A stretch of DNA of 64,000 nucleotides from Cochliopodium minus (GCA_024220525.1 JAMYWO010000006.1:160996-224995); one strand, 5' to 3'; numbered from the stretch's first letter, positions 34,936 to 47,105 are shown. The notes: a model not told the origin generated them from the sequence alone. Translations and numbers: made by a program.

Positions 34936-35205
34936 CTAATATTTGTTATCTCAAACAATAACCACACTTGGAATATCCATTTTGCCCTCCAAGTTTCACA
35001 TTCTTGACAAAAAATGGGTGGGAGACCTGTGTTTTTTTTCTTTATTAATAGAATGGTCAGATAAATTGTCATCCTTGTCAGGATTTTCCTTGATCCTCTG
35101 GCAACATCTGACAAAGTGTAACCTTTGATAATAAGGAAGATTTTAATGGAGGTCTTCTTTTTGAGTTTCAAATTCAGGTTCTTCATTCTTTGGAATTAAA
35201 AAAAA
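34936..35205 (-). pseudogene. eroded gene fragment, unidentified
   Basis: The minus strand carries coding-like blocks that no single frame links: NEEPEFETQKEDLH, an in-frame TAA, NLPYYQRLHFVRCCQRIKEN, KDDNLSDHSINKEKKHRSP, and in another frame VKLGGQNGYSKCGYCLR before a stop. Base composition (about 35-40% GC locally) is far above the surrounding spacer, so this was recently a gene. The final C-x2-C suggests a zinc ribbon. Family not recognised. It is squeezed between two plus-strand genes. Confidence 0.35.
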
Positions 35206-35224
35206 AAAAATTTGATTGAAAAAT

Positions 35225-38153
35225 ATGAGAAAATCTCAACCTTGCCAATGTTGTTTGAATCAAAATCCAAAAGAGATTTTTGAATCTCATAGAAAAGGAG
35301 CGGAGAACGAAAAAAATCCAACAGAGAAACATGCACCCGGATTTTATCACCTCGCCACCATGTATTTTGAAGGAACAGGTAATCATGAGTATTAATATAA
35401 AGAAATAATTGGGTGATGAAGGATAAAAATCAATTTATGAGCAAATTTATCACTCATTTCTCAACTTATTCTTTGTTAGGGATGTCCAAAAATATTACAA
35501 CAGTTCAAATTTTGTTAGTAAAAATATTATATCCGCTAACAAAGTTGTAAAATTTGGGCATGTCCAATTCTTTGTTTTATAAGATATTCTGAAAAAAAAT
35601 ATATTCACTGGCCTATTCATTTTATGAAGATTATTCACTATATAAAATAAAGATTTTTCATTTTAAAAGATAATATCAACATCATAAAATATCCTATCAC
35701 TCATTTCTTGAAATAAATGCATCATATTTATTCTCTGAAAAAAAAATTTAAAAAAAAAATCTTTTTTTAATTATTATAGGTACAAAAAAGGATGTGGATA
35801 AAGCAATATATTGGCAAGTTTACATTTAATTTTTTTAAAATGTTGAAATAATTTTTTGTTTGGTGAAAAGGTATGAACAAGCCGCAAAACTTGGAGATAT
35901 TTCAGCGATGCACAACTTGTCTGTCATCTACAAAGAATATAAGGATGACACATACAAATGTATTTATTGGAGTAAAAAAGGAGCCGAAGTAAAAAAAAAA
36001 ATTATTTTTTGTATTATTTTTTATTAATTTCATTTTTTTTTAAAAAATGTTTTTTTTTCAAAAATTTAATTTCCATTTATTTCTAAAGAATATGATATTT
36101 TTAATGATTAAGTCCATTTTATTTTTACATTTTTTTTCGTTTATTTATTTTGAATTTTATTTTTTGATTTTTATTTTTTGAATTTTTAATTTATTTATTT
36201 TTTTTTATTTTTTTTTTAGTTTATTTTAATTTTTTGATTTCATCTTATTAGGCTGGTTTTGCAAACTCTATGTTTAATTTATCAACATTTTATTCGGATG
36301 GTTTTGGGCTTCCTCAAGACCACAACAAAGCATTCGAGTGGTGTCACAAAGCTGTATGCCAAACTATTTTTTTTTCAAATTTTTTTATTTATCAAATTTT
36401 TTTTTTTTTTTTTTATTTAGCATTTAGCTGATCCACAAATGTTAGATCCAATTTTTAATTTGGGTACAAAAAAAAAAAGTTTCAAATCTTAATTCATATT
36501 TTATCGATTAACACAAGATTTTAACCAAAACTAAAAAACATTCAAAACTAAAAATAAATACAAAAAATAAATGAAAGAAAAATAAATTATAAAAAAAAGT
36601 AAAAAATAAAAAAAATAAAAAATTGAAAAAATAAATGAAAATAAAAAGAATGAAAATGAAATAAATTTAAAATAAAAAATAAAAAATAAAAAAATAAAAA
36701 ATTAGAAATAAAATACAAAATACAAGATAAAAATAAAAATTAAAATTAAAATATAAAATATTAAAATAAAAATATAAAATATATAAAAGTAAAAATATAA
36801 ATAAAAAATAAAAAAATAATAAAAATAATAAAAAATTATGAAAAAAAATATTATATTTGAAAATGTTTGATTTTTTATTTTGGTAGGGAATATGTATAGG
36901 GAAGGAAGAGGTACACAGAAGAATCTACAAAAATCTAAAGAGATGTACAACAAGGGTGTTGAAATGGGAAACCAAGACTGCATGACCAATCTAGCTTACA
37001 TTTATTTACAAGGTTTCACAAAAATAAAAATAATGAATTAAAAATAAGATAAAAAATAAAAATAAAATAAAAATTAAAATTAATAATAATTTAATACTAA
37101 TAAAATTAAAAAATTAAAAATTAAAAAATTAAATTAAAAAATTAAATTAAAAAATTAATTCAACAAAACTAATAAAATGAATAGGCGAATGTGGATTGAC
37201 AGATCAAATTAAAGCTTTTGAACTTTATGAACGATCATCTAGAATGGGTATTTATTTTTCTTTTTTTTTTTTTTAATTTTACTTAATTTATTTTTGTTTA
37301 TTTTATTTTTTATTTTTTATTTTTCTGATTTTTTTTTAAAATTTTAAATTTTGTTAATTTTTATTTATATTTTTTTTTAAAAAAAAAGGAAATGAAAGTG
37401 CAATCATCATGCTCATTCAAATATACAGCCAAATGGGAGATAAAGAAGAAAGACTCGGAGAATTATTGGAAGATCTCTATAAAATGATCGGAAAAAGCTT
37501 ACAGTAAAAATATTTCAAATAAAAATAAAAATATTTAAAAAAATTAAAAAAAATTTTAAAAAAAATATTCAATAAAAATATATTCGAAAGATATTCAAGC
37601 CAAATTCCTGATATAATTAAACAAGGACTTGAAGGTATGATGAAGGAAGAGGAAGTTTTCATCAAAATTTTCAGCAAAAAAAAAGTTATTCCCAATTCTT
37701 ACAAACTTTCCAACGGAGAAGGATTATTGCACATCGCTTGTAAAAAAAATAATAAAAAATAAAAAAAAAAATAATAAAATAATAAAAAAAAAAATAATAA
37801 AATAATAAAATAATAAAAATTAGAATAAATAAATAAAATAAAATAGAACAGATAAAACAAATAAAGTAAAAATAAACAGAAAAAATAAAAAATAAATTTT
37901 TTTAAAAGGCAAACAGAATAAACCAAATGTATTAAGGTTTCTTTTGGAAAGTTATAAATGTATTTTGGATAATACTGTCACTAAAATTGCGAGGGGAGAG
38001 TGTTTGAGAGTAATTGACAACTTTAAGAATCCTAACCGAAAAACCAACAGTGTGGTTGTAGTTGAGAATAACACTTCTGAAAAACAAAACAAAGAAAATA
38101 TTTGGAAAATATTGACACTTATCCCCAAAAAAACAAAACATTTTCATTATTAA
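35225..38153 (+). CDS. Sel1-like repeat protein
   Basis: Starts MRKSQPCQCCLNQNPKEIFE. About ten exons encode consecutive Sel1/TPR-like helical repeats of about 36 residues: FYHLATMYFEGT, AAKLGDISAMHNLSVIYKEY, AGFANSMFNLSTFYSDGFGL, MYREGRGTQKNLQKSKEMYN, GNQDCMTNLAYIYLQG, GNESAIIMLIQIYSQMGDKE. The C-terminal third (SQIPDIIKQGLEGMMKEEEV to the stop at 38153) is helical and ankyrin-like (GEGLLHIACK, NVLRFLLESYK). Sel1 proteins act as scaffolds, for example in ERAD or signalling, and nothing here fixes the partner. Intron 1 (about 35383-35779) contains an inverted-repeat element, and one intron (36464-36886) is a 400-nt A-rich microsatellite. Confidence 0.78.
35478..35566. mobile_element. MITE-like foldback element with 10-bp target duplications
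   Basis: An 89-bp unit whose ends are imperfect inverted repeats: gatgtccaaaaatattacaa at the left against ttgtaaaatttgggcatgtc at the right, each followed inward by a ctaaca/tgttag block. It is flanked on both sides by the perfect direct repeat attctttgtt (35468-35477 and 35567-35576). It lies in intron 1 of the Sel1 gene and has no coding capacity. A 9-10 bp duplication suits Mutator-like transposase mobilisation, which is inference. A second, inverted copy lies at 49435. Confidence 0.75.
36490..36885. repeat. A-rich intronic microsatellite
   Basis: About 400 bases of AAAAT/AAAATAA/AAATAT units forming most of one intron of the Sel1 gene. Unlike most introns in the window it is A-rich rather than T-rich on the coding strand. 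Confidence 0.75.
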
Positions 38154-38179
38154 ATTTTTTGGAAAAAAAAAAAATTTAT

Positions 38180-39242
38180 TTAATTTTTGTTATATTTAAT
38201 TTTATTCACAAAAATTTGTTCTGTACAAAAAATTTTAAAGATGAGAAGGATCAAAGGTTTGGGCACTTTAAAAGATGATTTCCAATATTTCAAACAAAGA
38301 AGAAAAGTGAAACAATTCCTTTGGAAAGACAAAGGGAAATAAGAGAATCTTTTCACATCAAAAAAGTTTTCGCAGAGATAATCTCTGTACAATTCTTTGA
38401 TAGAATTATCTTTATTTTTTTCTACTGCTAACTGAAGAGAACTCATATCGTCAGTAATGTTTATGTTTGATCCAAAAAACAAAAGTTGAAAGAATGTTTT
38501 AGTTCTTCTTTGTCTGCAAGCTTCAATTAAAGGGTAAGAATCCCAAGTTTCAATTAATGTATAAACTTTTTTTACAAAACTTACATTTGCACCTGTTTAA
38601 TTTAAATAAAATCATTTTTTCAAATCCAAAAATATATCAAGTGGATAAGCTTAGAAATTTGATTATAATTTTACCTTTTGGAAAATTGTTTTACCTTTCT
38701 CCAAATAATATTCAATGTCAATTCCTTCTTCACAAGCTAGATAAAACAATTCATCAGCATTATAACCCCTCTTTTCAGAGTAATAATCAATCAATTCATA
38801 ATTGCGGTTCTTGATAAAACTTCGGAAGGCCTCATTCCAATCATTATCGTTATTCATAGAATCAATCAATTCTTTATCACCCATTTCCACCGCCATTTTG
38901 AATGCCTTTTTAATGGATCCCTTGCTATTAGTTAAGTAATGCACGATAGATGTCAATATCCTCTTATTATTTCTATTTAGTGCTTTTTTCAAAAGATTTT
39001 CAGAGATGTTGAGGTTTATAAAATTATCCAACAACAAATCTGCCACTTCTTCCCTATCATTATAGATTGCTTGGATTAATCCCTTTTTTTTGGAAATTTT
39101 CATGAACAAAAATAAATTTTTTTTTATCTTCCTCTCAATTACTTACTCTATCTCTTTTATCAATGATCTCTTTTGGAGAATTCAAAATCATAAATTTCAC
39201 ATTTTCAACATCACCAAGTTCGCAAAATTCTATAAAGCTCAT
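38180..39242 (-). CDS. degenerate ankyrin-repeat protein
   Basis: Three exons in phase. 39242-39149 encodes MSFIEFCELGDVENVKFMIL. The second ends at 38686 and encodes GLIQAIYNDREEVADLLLDN, FKMAVEMGDKELIDSMNN and LFYLACEEGIDIEYYLEKG. The last starts about 38594 (ANVSFVKKVYTLIETWDSYP, LIEACRQRRTKTFFQLLFFG, SLQLAVEKNKDNSIKELYRD) and runs to the stop at 38180. The recurring A-x-x-x-G/N-x-x-E-x(3)-LL pattern is that of diverged ankyrin units, as in many amoeba ankyrin proteins. About 270 residues. Convergent with the Sel1 gene, 26 bases apart. No catalytic domain. Confidence 0.68.
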
Positions 39243-39465
39243 CTATCAAATTTTTTTTTTTAAAAATTTTTATTTGATGGATAGATTGAAACAAAATGTT
39301 AATATTGGTTTGTGAATGTTATTATAAAACCAAACACAAAAATATATTCATATATTTGAAGCAAAATTGTTTAATAAGCAAAAAAAAAAATATATTTAAA
39401 TATTTTTTCAATGAGAAAAAAAAAAAAGAAAGGATAAAGAAACAGGGAAATAAATGATGTATATG

Positions 39466-42400
39466 TTATTTGTATTTCTTTGTATAAGTGATCAAGAAAG
39501 AAGGGTAAGATCTGGCGGACTCATAAGTCATGTAAACAACAGAACCACCTGTCTCGCCAGAAATACAGTGGTGTCTAGGAGGAGGGCCTCTAATATCTCT
39601 GTTTTGCGGAGATTTGTAAACTCTTCCGCAAGTGACAGAAGCCAAGAAAAGTTGTCTTGTGTTTCCTACTTTGAATGCGTAACTGTCTGAATACAATGCG
39701 TTTTGTGCATAATAAGTGGCAACACCCCTAACAAAAATTAATTTTTATAAAAAAAAAAAATGTAAAAAAATAAAATGTTAAAGAAAAATTAATAAAAATA
39801 TTGAATTTTTCAATGCCAATAATAAAAAAATTAAATTAAAGATATTGCAAAGTTTTTTGAAGAAATTTTAAAAACAAAAATTACCACAATCCTTTGAAAA
39901 AAAAAATTGATAAATAAATTTTTATTTGTGAAAAAAATTTTTATATTCTTTTACCCAAGTTACTGTATTTGTGATCAAAACCAACAACGGAATTGTAGAT
40001 GTTTTGGGCTAATAAAAAACGATAATTTTTTTGAAATCAATTAAAATTGAAAAAAAGAAAAAAAAAAGGTTTTACGGTTGGTATTAGAAGTTCCATGAAA
40101 AAGATCCAGCTCATGTTTATCTCCATTATTCTCCAACTCAACAATTTTTTGATTTTGCAAGAAAAATTTATACTTTTTTTGTTAAAAAAAAAAAAAAAAA
40201 TAATAAAAATATCACATGTGTAAGAGAATAAAAACAAAAAAAAAAAAAAAAAATATTACAATTGTTTTGTTTTGGACAATTTCAATTTTCTTGATTGTAC
40301 ATTTGAGTGTTTGATGAACTCTGTTTTGGATTTTGATCCAAAGATCTGAATTTCTTTCCACCTCGAATAATTGACAATTTTCTGTTTGGGGCTTCCAGTA
40401 AGAAGGGTAGGAGATTTCCAAGTTTGCCAATGATTTTCTGATGTAAGAAGAGATTCCAATGGATGCTTTACCCACTTGTTGTTCCATTCCAACCAGCTCT
40501 GTATTTTCTTTCTCTGAAAAAATAAAAAGTAAAAAATTATTTAAATAAATCAAAACTAAAAATTAATTGATTAAAATAAATCAATAAAAAATAAAACTAA
40601 AAATTAATTGATTAAATATTAAATAAAATTAAAATTTATAAAATGAAATAAAAATAAAAAATAAAAAATAAAGTATAAATTATATTTAAATAAAAAATAA
40701 AAAATAAAAATTAAGTTTTAAATTATATTTAAATAAAAAAATAAAGCAAAATTTATTTACATGTTTGTATCTTCTTTCTCTCAAAAAAAAATAAAATAAA
40801 ATTTAAATTTATAAAATGAAATAAAAATAAAAATAAAGTTTTAAATTTATAAAAAAAAAACAAATAAAGTAAAATTTATTTACAGATTTGTATCAAAATA
40901 AAAAAATAAATAGTTTAATTAAAAATTATAATTTTTTTTACCAAAATCTATGATATGTACCATAAATGGTCTACATATTGACTCCACTTGCTGAAAACTA
41001 AGATCATATTTAGGAATGGTAGTCTTGAATAATTTCTTCTCGATCTTCAAGTTGATTTCAGAAACAAATTTGTCAACATAATCCTCCAAACCATAAATTC
41101 TGAAAGAAGTGAAATTAGAAGACTCATTATATTGATTGTATTGTGAAGAATAAACATTGGAGAAATTATTGTTTAAACACAATTTTATTTCCCTCACGTA
41201 CCCTGTTTTGTTGTTTGTTTGTTCGAAGTAAACTTTGTTTTCTTTCGTCCTTATTTTTTTGGAGAAGTTGATGGTGTGGGTGAAGGTTTGGTTGTCGATG
41301 TTGAAAGAGAAATTCTTTTCTCCTCTTTCGTAACTTTTGGTGGTTTTTTCATTCAACAAACTGTCAAACAAATGCCACTTTGGTTTTATACCTTTAAAAA
41401 TAAAATTTATTTTTAAAATAATAAAAAGTTATAAAAAATAAAAAATATTTTTAAATTAAAATAAAAAAATGAAAAAAGAAATGAAAATAAAAATATTTTC
41501 AAAAAAAGAAATGAAAATTAAAAATTATAAAATTAAAAATATTTACCAGACTTCCATTTCCAAATGTGAGTTATTTTTAGTTGAGACAATGGAATTACAA
41601 ACAAAGGAATGTTGGAATACCCGAAAAAATTAGTAAAATGTCTGCAAATAACTTCCACATCCCTCTGCTGTTTGTTAAAAACTCTCACAAGCTTCAAGTA
41701 GTTGCAATCTTCTTCGAAAAAAGCGTTGAGAGATTTACCAAAGATTTGCAAGACATCCTGGAAATCAAAGGAAGAAAAAGAATCTCCCGACAACAAAAAA
41801 CAAACAGATTCCATCTTGAGATTGTCCGCTTGTTTCAGTGAATTGAAAAAACAGTCATAAAGAAGATCGTCATCTTTGTTTTGAGGAAAACAAAAGTTTA
41901 TTACAGTGTTTATCTCACTCTCCACTTTGTTATTAGTTTCGTAGACGTTGTAATCTCCCACATTGAAAATTTCTCTCATCGAGAAATAGTTTTGGCAATG
42001 TTCTAGAAAATCTTCTCCGAAAATCTTTGAAAAATGAAACTTGTCTTCCATTCTGTCATTGGTGATATTTACTAAACACTCCACACCTGTTTGCTCGAAC
42101 AAATTTCCAAAGCAAACTTCTATGATTTTGTCTTGTTGGTATGTTTTGTTGAACCGGTACTCTATCTTGTGTTTCTTTTGGGGAGTTTTTTTCATCGAAA
42201 CTGAAAATTTCTCGGACAATTTTTCAAAATATTTGTTCACAAGAGGTATCTTGAAATTTTCAATCTTCATTTCGACAGAAACGATTTGTTTTTCCACTTT
42301 CTCCATAAATTTGTTTGTTTGATCTACTGCTTTTTCCACATTCTCTTTTTTTCCGTTAAATTTCAAATATTTTAGGTCTCTTGGTAAGAACTGCCAGATG

Positions 42401-44010
42401 ATCTTGTTTTTCTTTGCAATCAACATAATTTTACCTCCGTTCTTGTAGTGCATCAGCCTTTTCAGTGCTCCTTTCAGGGGTATGTGAACAACATGATCTC
42501 CCAACAAACTCACTTTAAATAAATTTATAGAATTTGGATCTCCAATCAATTTTATAAAATTCTTTTCGTTTTCTGAACAAATTTCAATTGAAATACCAAA
42601 CTCAATTTCAAATCTCAAAAAAAAAAAATGATAAAAAAAAATTAATAAATTAACTTTTAAATTAAAAAAATTAAGAAAAAAAAAAAATTATACTTTTTGA
42701 TAATCTCATCATTCTTGTTTTTCCCTTGTAAATCTTTTACTATCTTAATAATATTTTCAGGCTTCCAATCATCCTCCTCTACTTTCAAATTGACAATATC
42801 GTTGAAAAAATTAGTGGAGTATTCCAAATGAGACTGATTGGTCCCACAAATTAACAAGTAGTTCTTATCCAACTTCTCAAAGCAAATGACCTCATACTTG
42901 AAATGTAACAAACATTCCCTTTTAAATTTTTTAGATAAGAAATTGTTGATGTCTTTACTGTTTTCTTTCCTCAGATTCAGTTTGTATTCAACATATTGCT
43001 CGAAAATGTTGTTTATTTTGTTCATCACAAAGTGTAAGTTATCTTTCTTTGTTTTAATGGAAACTTTGGGAGATCCCTTGCCATAAGTCAAAGAAATAGT
43101 GTTGTTATTTACTTTTTTGTTATTTAAGTTTTCAAATACCATTCTAGCGTCTTCTACATTCTTAAAATATATCATCCTGTTTTTTGGGTCATATTTTTCG
43201 CATTTAAACAGATTCACTGCATCCTTGTTTTCAAAATTGCTTTCTATTCCCTCCACTATGAGAACATTTGTTTCTTTAATGTTTGCGTTCTTTTTTGGAA
43301 CATAGATTTCTATGAAAAGAGGCGAATATGTTTCCTTCAATGTTTTGAAACATTCGTTATGAAAATTTTTGAAGAATATTGCTTTTTAAATTGTAAATTA
43401 TTTAAATAAAAAAACAATTTGAAAGTAAAATAAAAACAAAAACAAAAATAAAATAAAAATAGTTCATTTACCTTTTCTGAATGCTAAATCAATTTGTGTT
43501 GTTTCCAATAATTCAATTTTATTGTTTTCTATTATAATGTTGCTGTTGTTTGGCACATAATTTTGTGCATTAGGATTGATTTTCGTTTTGGAGATGAATT
43601 TATTCTCTACTTGAGAGGGAGTATCTGTCTTGGAAGATACATTTATCTTCCTGTTCATCAATATGCTCCCATTCAATAATAATGAATCATCTCTATCTTT
43701 TTCATTTCCAAAATTAACAAATCCACATCCTATTGATTTATTATCTTTTTCCAAATAATATAAAAGCCTTTATTTCTTTACAAAAAAAAAATATTCGTTT
43801 ACCTTTCATCAATATATATGATCCTATTGCATTGAATTTCTCGAAATGTGCATTCAATATTCTATTATTGCATTCAAAATTGAGATTAGAGACATACACA
43901 GAGAAATTATATTTTTCTAATGAGAAAATGAGATTATATAAAAAGTTATTGGAAGTATTATGAAATTAATGGTAAACTATAAAAAGAAAAAGAAAATATT
44001 TACTATTCAT
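39466..44010 (-). CDS. PARP14-like protein: RRM, macro, WWE, ADP-ribosyltransferase
   Basis: About ten exons, in phase where checked. A 7-nt coding first exon (ATGAATA, 44010-44004) is proposed, joining to MNKKYNFSVYVSNLNFE. RRM 1 has RNP2 VYVSNL and RNP1 GCGFVNF. A second RRM-like unit follows (TNVLIVEGIESNF, RMIYFKNVEDARMVFENL), then KH-like segments, a macro domain (IIEVCFGNLFEQTGVECLVN, TVINFCFP), and WWE (ITHIWKWKSG, PKWHLFDSL, FEQTNNKTGYVREIKL). The PARP catalytic domain comes last (YWKPQTENCQLFEVE, IEIVQNK, HELDLFHGTSNTNR, AQNIYNSVVGFD, ATYYAQNALYSDSYAF, SFLITYTKK). The third triad position is Val (VVYMTYESA), so H-Y-V, predicting mono-ADP-ribosylation or weak activity. A 7-nt micro-exon GATTGTG (39891-39885) supplies the start of the G-x-G-x-Y-x-A segment. 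Animal PARP14 relatives act in immune signalling. Confidence 0.82.
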
Positions 44011-44049
44011 TTTTTTATTTTTTATTTTTTTATTTTTTATTTTTTATTT

Positions 44050-45650
44050 TTAATTCTCAAATTCCCAATGCAATAAAGATGGGACGTATTCCGATTTGTT
44101 AGTGGAAAGAAACATAGAGTTTTTGTTGATGGCAATGGAGTAAGAATAAGAAGGATCCAAAGTCTTGTTTTTCTTCTTTTTGCTTTCCAACTTTGGAACA
44201 AAAGATCTCAAAAACTTTCCAGTTTGCCTATCAAACAAGATCTAAAAGAAAATGGTTAAATTTTAAGTAAAAAACTTATTTTTAAAGTTTTGAAAAAAAT
44301 ATTTTTTAACTGGGAATCCTTTTGAAAAAGCCACTGTAATAAACTGTGAACTTGCGTGTAAATCAACTGGAACAAACTTCCAAATATTTTCTGTCCATTG
44401 AGTGAAATCAATTTCTAAGACAGGAGAATCCTCTTTTCTAAAGTCCCAGACACGTACAAACTTGTCGTCAGAACAAGATACGCCAATGTTTGTTCTTGGA
44501 ATTATTTGAACTTTTCGAAAGTAAATGATTAAATAAAAATTGGGGAAATTAGTAAAATTAAAAATTATTATTAAAAAAATAAATTTACCTTTGCTAATTG
44601 CATGATTAGAAATTTTTGGAAATTTTTTGACCATTGTAAGTGTATTGCAATCATAAAGACTCAAATTTCCATTTACTAACAAAAATTAATTTAAATAATC
44701 ACAAAAAGTATAAATTGATCAAGTTTACATGAACCAGAAAAAATAGTAGACTCATCGTAAGTCATATCCAATGTATTTACATGTTTATTAACATCACTTT
44801 CTGCCTTTATTAATTCTGTTCCATTTAAATCCCAAATTCTAATTGAAAAATCATCTCCTAATTGAAAAATAATTATTAAAAAAAAATTTAAAAAAAGTTT
44901 TAAAAATTGAGTAGAAAAAAAAACCTCCACTTATTAATTTGTTTGACATTAATTTTAAACACTTTACTGAATTTGTATGACCAACTGTTTTATTCAAAAA
45001 AATTTAAATATTTAAAATAAAAAAATTTTGAGAATCTTACCAAAAGACAATGAAGGTTCCATCTTTTCATTGCTTGAGTATTTTTCTAAATCAAACAGCA
45101 GAATGGATTTTTTGTTTCTAACATCTTCTAAATTTCTCGAGGCAGAGATCACCATGTTTTCTCTTGTTTCCAATCTGTATGAAATGTGCCCAGGATTAAA
45201 TGAGATGGTGTTGATATAATCTTGATTTTGTTTTTCATATACATTTATAACCTTAAATTTCGAAATTATAGTTTTAAATTTGATTTTTTTTTTTTTTTTT
45301 ACAGCCAATTTTTTTTCCAATGGAACAGCATATCCACCACATACAAGCTTATCATCATTGAATTTGAGTGAATATAAAATTTCATTTGTCTTCAATTTGA
45401 TTTCTTTGGTTTTATAATTTCCTTTTTTCCATACATAATCCCTTTTTATCCCTTCTTTGTAAGAATCTGAATGTTCTTTATCACATATCATATCATACCA
45501 TCCTTTTTTTTCAAGCATTATCCTCCATATCTCTTGTTTGTTTTTGAATAATATTGAGAATGTTTTACATACCATTCTAAAATTGATTATATCCTTTATA
45601 TTGCAAAAAGATATTATAAATACCCAAATGTTATTGGGTATTATACTCAT
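44050..45650 (-). CDS. F-box/WD40-repeat protein
   Basis: Starts MSIIPNNIWVFIISFCNIKD, and the F-box continues INFRMVCKTFSILFKNKQEI. WD40 blades follow on short exons: LYSLKFNDDKLVCGGYAVPL, DYINTISFNPGHISYRLETR, GDDFSIRIWDLNGTELIKAE, TLDMTYDESTIFSGS, NGNLSLYDCNTLTMVKKFPK, NIGVSCSDDKFVRVWDFRKE, ILFDRQTGKFLRSFVP, ending LLHWEFEN. Such proteins are substrate receptors of SCF ubiquitin ligases, with the F-box binding Skp1 and the propeller binding substrate. An intron with a 16-nt T tract (about 45250-45301) produces a false Lys run if read through. Confidence 0.82.
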
Positions 45651-46509
45651 TTAATACTCCAAATTTTTTTTTTTTTATTTATGAAATTATTTTCTTTTTA
45701 TAACATGATTCAAGCTAAAAATCAATTTCCAAAAATGGAAAGTTTTATTATAATATAATCAAATGTAAAAAAAAAATAAACAATTAGTTTTTGAAAGATG
45801 GAATGGAAGATAAAGAATTGTTTTTGATGGTGGAAATGTATTCTGTTCAAAAAAGAGAAACTTCTGATTGCATACATATGCTATTCAAAATTACTGTATA
45901 GTTGAATAAAGATCTTTAAACTTTAGTTTGAATCCATTTTGAAGTAAATATATTTTTTTTTTTTTTTGAAATTCTTGGAAATAGATGATTTGAAAAATAA
46001 TTTGAAATTTTTTTCAGTGAAAATTATAAAATTTTTGAAAAGTCAAAAAAAAACTAAAAAAATGAAAATAAAAAACAAAAAAATAAAAAAAAAGTAAAAA
46101 ACCAATGATTAAACCTTGAATCCCAAAAAAATTTTGTATATACAATGACCAATTGAATGAGTATCAATTCTCCCCTCAAATTTTAGATACCAGAAGAATT
46201 TTAGGTGATAGAAAGTGTGATGAAGAATAATTATTATAAAGAAAAAAAAATCATCTTCAAAAAAAAAATCAAGAAGTGATTATTAAAATGATCTTCAATA
46301 GATTTTTTTCGAATAACGTAAGACGTTGTTTCTAAAAAACTCAACTTGGTTTCAATGTAAGTTTCTAATGTAAAAGATATTTCCTATTAAGTTAAATTCT
46401 CTTTAATTTTTTATTTTTAATATTTTCTTTTCTTCAAATTATTCCTTTAAAATAAAATAAATAACTAATAAAATAAATATTATAAAAAAAAAACTAAAAA
46501 AAATTATTC
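45651..46509. other. 860-base spacer, possible short ORFs
   Basis: AT-rich, with long T runs around 45953-45968. On the plus strand near 45800-45905 a 33-codon frame (MEDKELFLMVEMYSVQKR.. ending FKITV) and at 46289 a 15-codon frame (MIFNRFFSNNVRRCF, presequence-like, with a gtaaga donor inside) look coding-like, but neither could be linked to further exons. Confidence 0.35.
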
Positions 46510-46740
46510 ATGGGAAATTATTTTTCTCCTCTTAAAAAGATTGCCGATTTAGATGATTCAAATTTCAAAAAAATACAATCTCTCTGTTCATTGGACAAAG
46601 AAACATTTATAGAAGCCATGAAAAAAAAAGAATTCGAAAACATAAAAGATTTTGCTTATTTCTTTTACAAGAAGTCTCACAATGAAATTCCAGAGAAAAT
46701 ACCATATGATGGGGCAAGGATGTTGGAAGAATCAATTTAA
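46510..46740 (+). CDS. small helical protein, possibly N-myristoylated
   Basis: 76 residues, single exon, starting MGNYFSPLKKIADLDD and ending DGARMLEESI. The MG-N-x-x-S start fits the N-myristoylation consensus. The rest is charged and helical (FIEAMKKKEFENIKDFAYFF). Codon composition is coding-like. Family not recognised. Confidence 0.55.
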   Translation: MGNYFSPLKKIADLDDSNFKKIQSLCSLDKETFIEAMKKKEFENIKDFAYFFYKKSHNEIPEKIPYDGARMLEESI

Positions 46741-46976
46741 TTTCAATTCAAAAAAATGAATTTGTTTATAATGCAATATGTATTAAAATATTTCAACTTT
46801 TAATTATTGAACCTTTTTTTTAATTTTTCATATATACAAATAAATTGATTTTTATGACTCATTCAAATATAAAATTAAAAAAAATCCCCTCATGTTCAAT
46901 TCAACATTGCTCCTCATTGAATTTTTTAATTTTCAAACATTGGTATTTTAGAATTCTATCACAATAAAAAAATTTC

Positions 46977-47105
46977 TTATCTTATTTTTGTATCTTGAAA
47001 TAACAAAATAGTTCCATATTGTTGATCTTTTTTTGTAAAGGATTCTTCTTTATTTATTGTTTTAATTCTTTGACTTTGATGAATAAATTCATATTTTGGC
47101 TCCAT
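46977..47105 (-). CDS. short ORF divergent from PPR gene
   Basis: A 42-residue frame MEPKYEFIHQSQRIKTINKE.. ending LLFQDTKIR, divergent from the PPR gene that starts 56 bases away. Composition is protein-like and it carries no homopolymer bias, but no homologue was recognised and it may be chance. Confidence 0.25.
   Translation of the reverse strand: MEPKYEFIHQSQRIKTINKEESFTKKDQQYGTILLFQDTKIR

Noticed and set aside
34929-35186. Open 85-codon minus frame starting MKNLNLKLKKK
   Set aside because: Its composition looks out-of-frame. The neighbouring frame carries the coding-like blocks described as an eroded gene.
36702-36989. Hydrophobic minus-strand frame
   Set aside because: It lies in the A-rich microsatellite intron of the Sel1 gene, with no coding signal.
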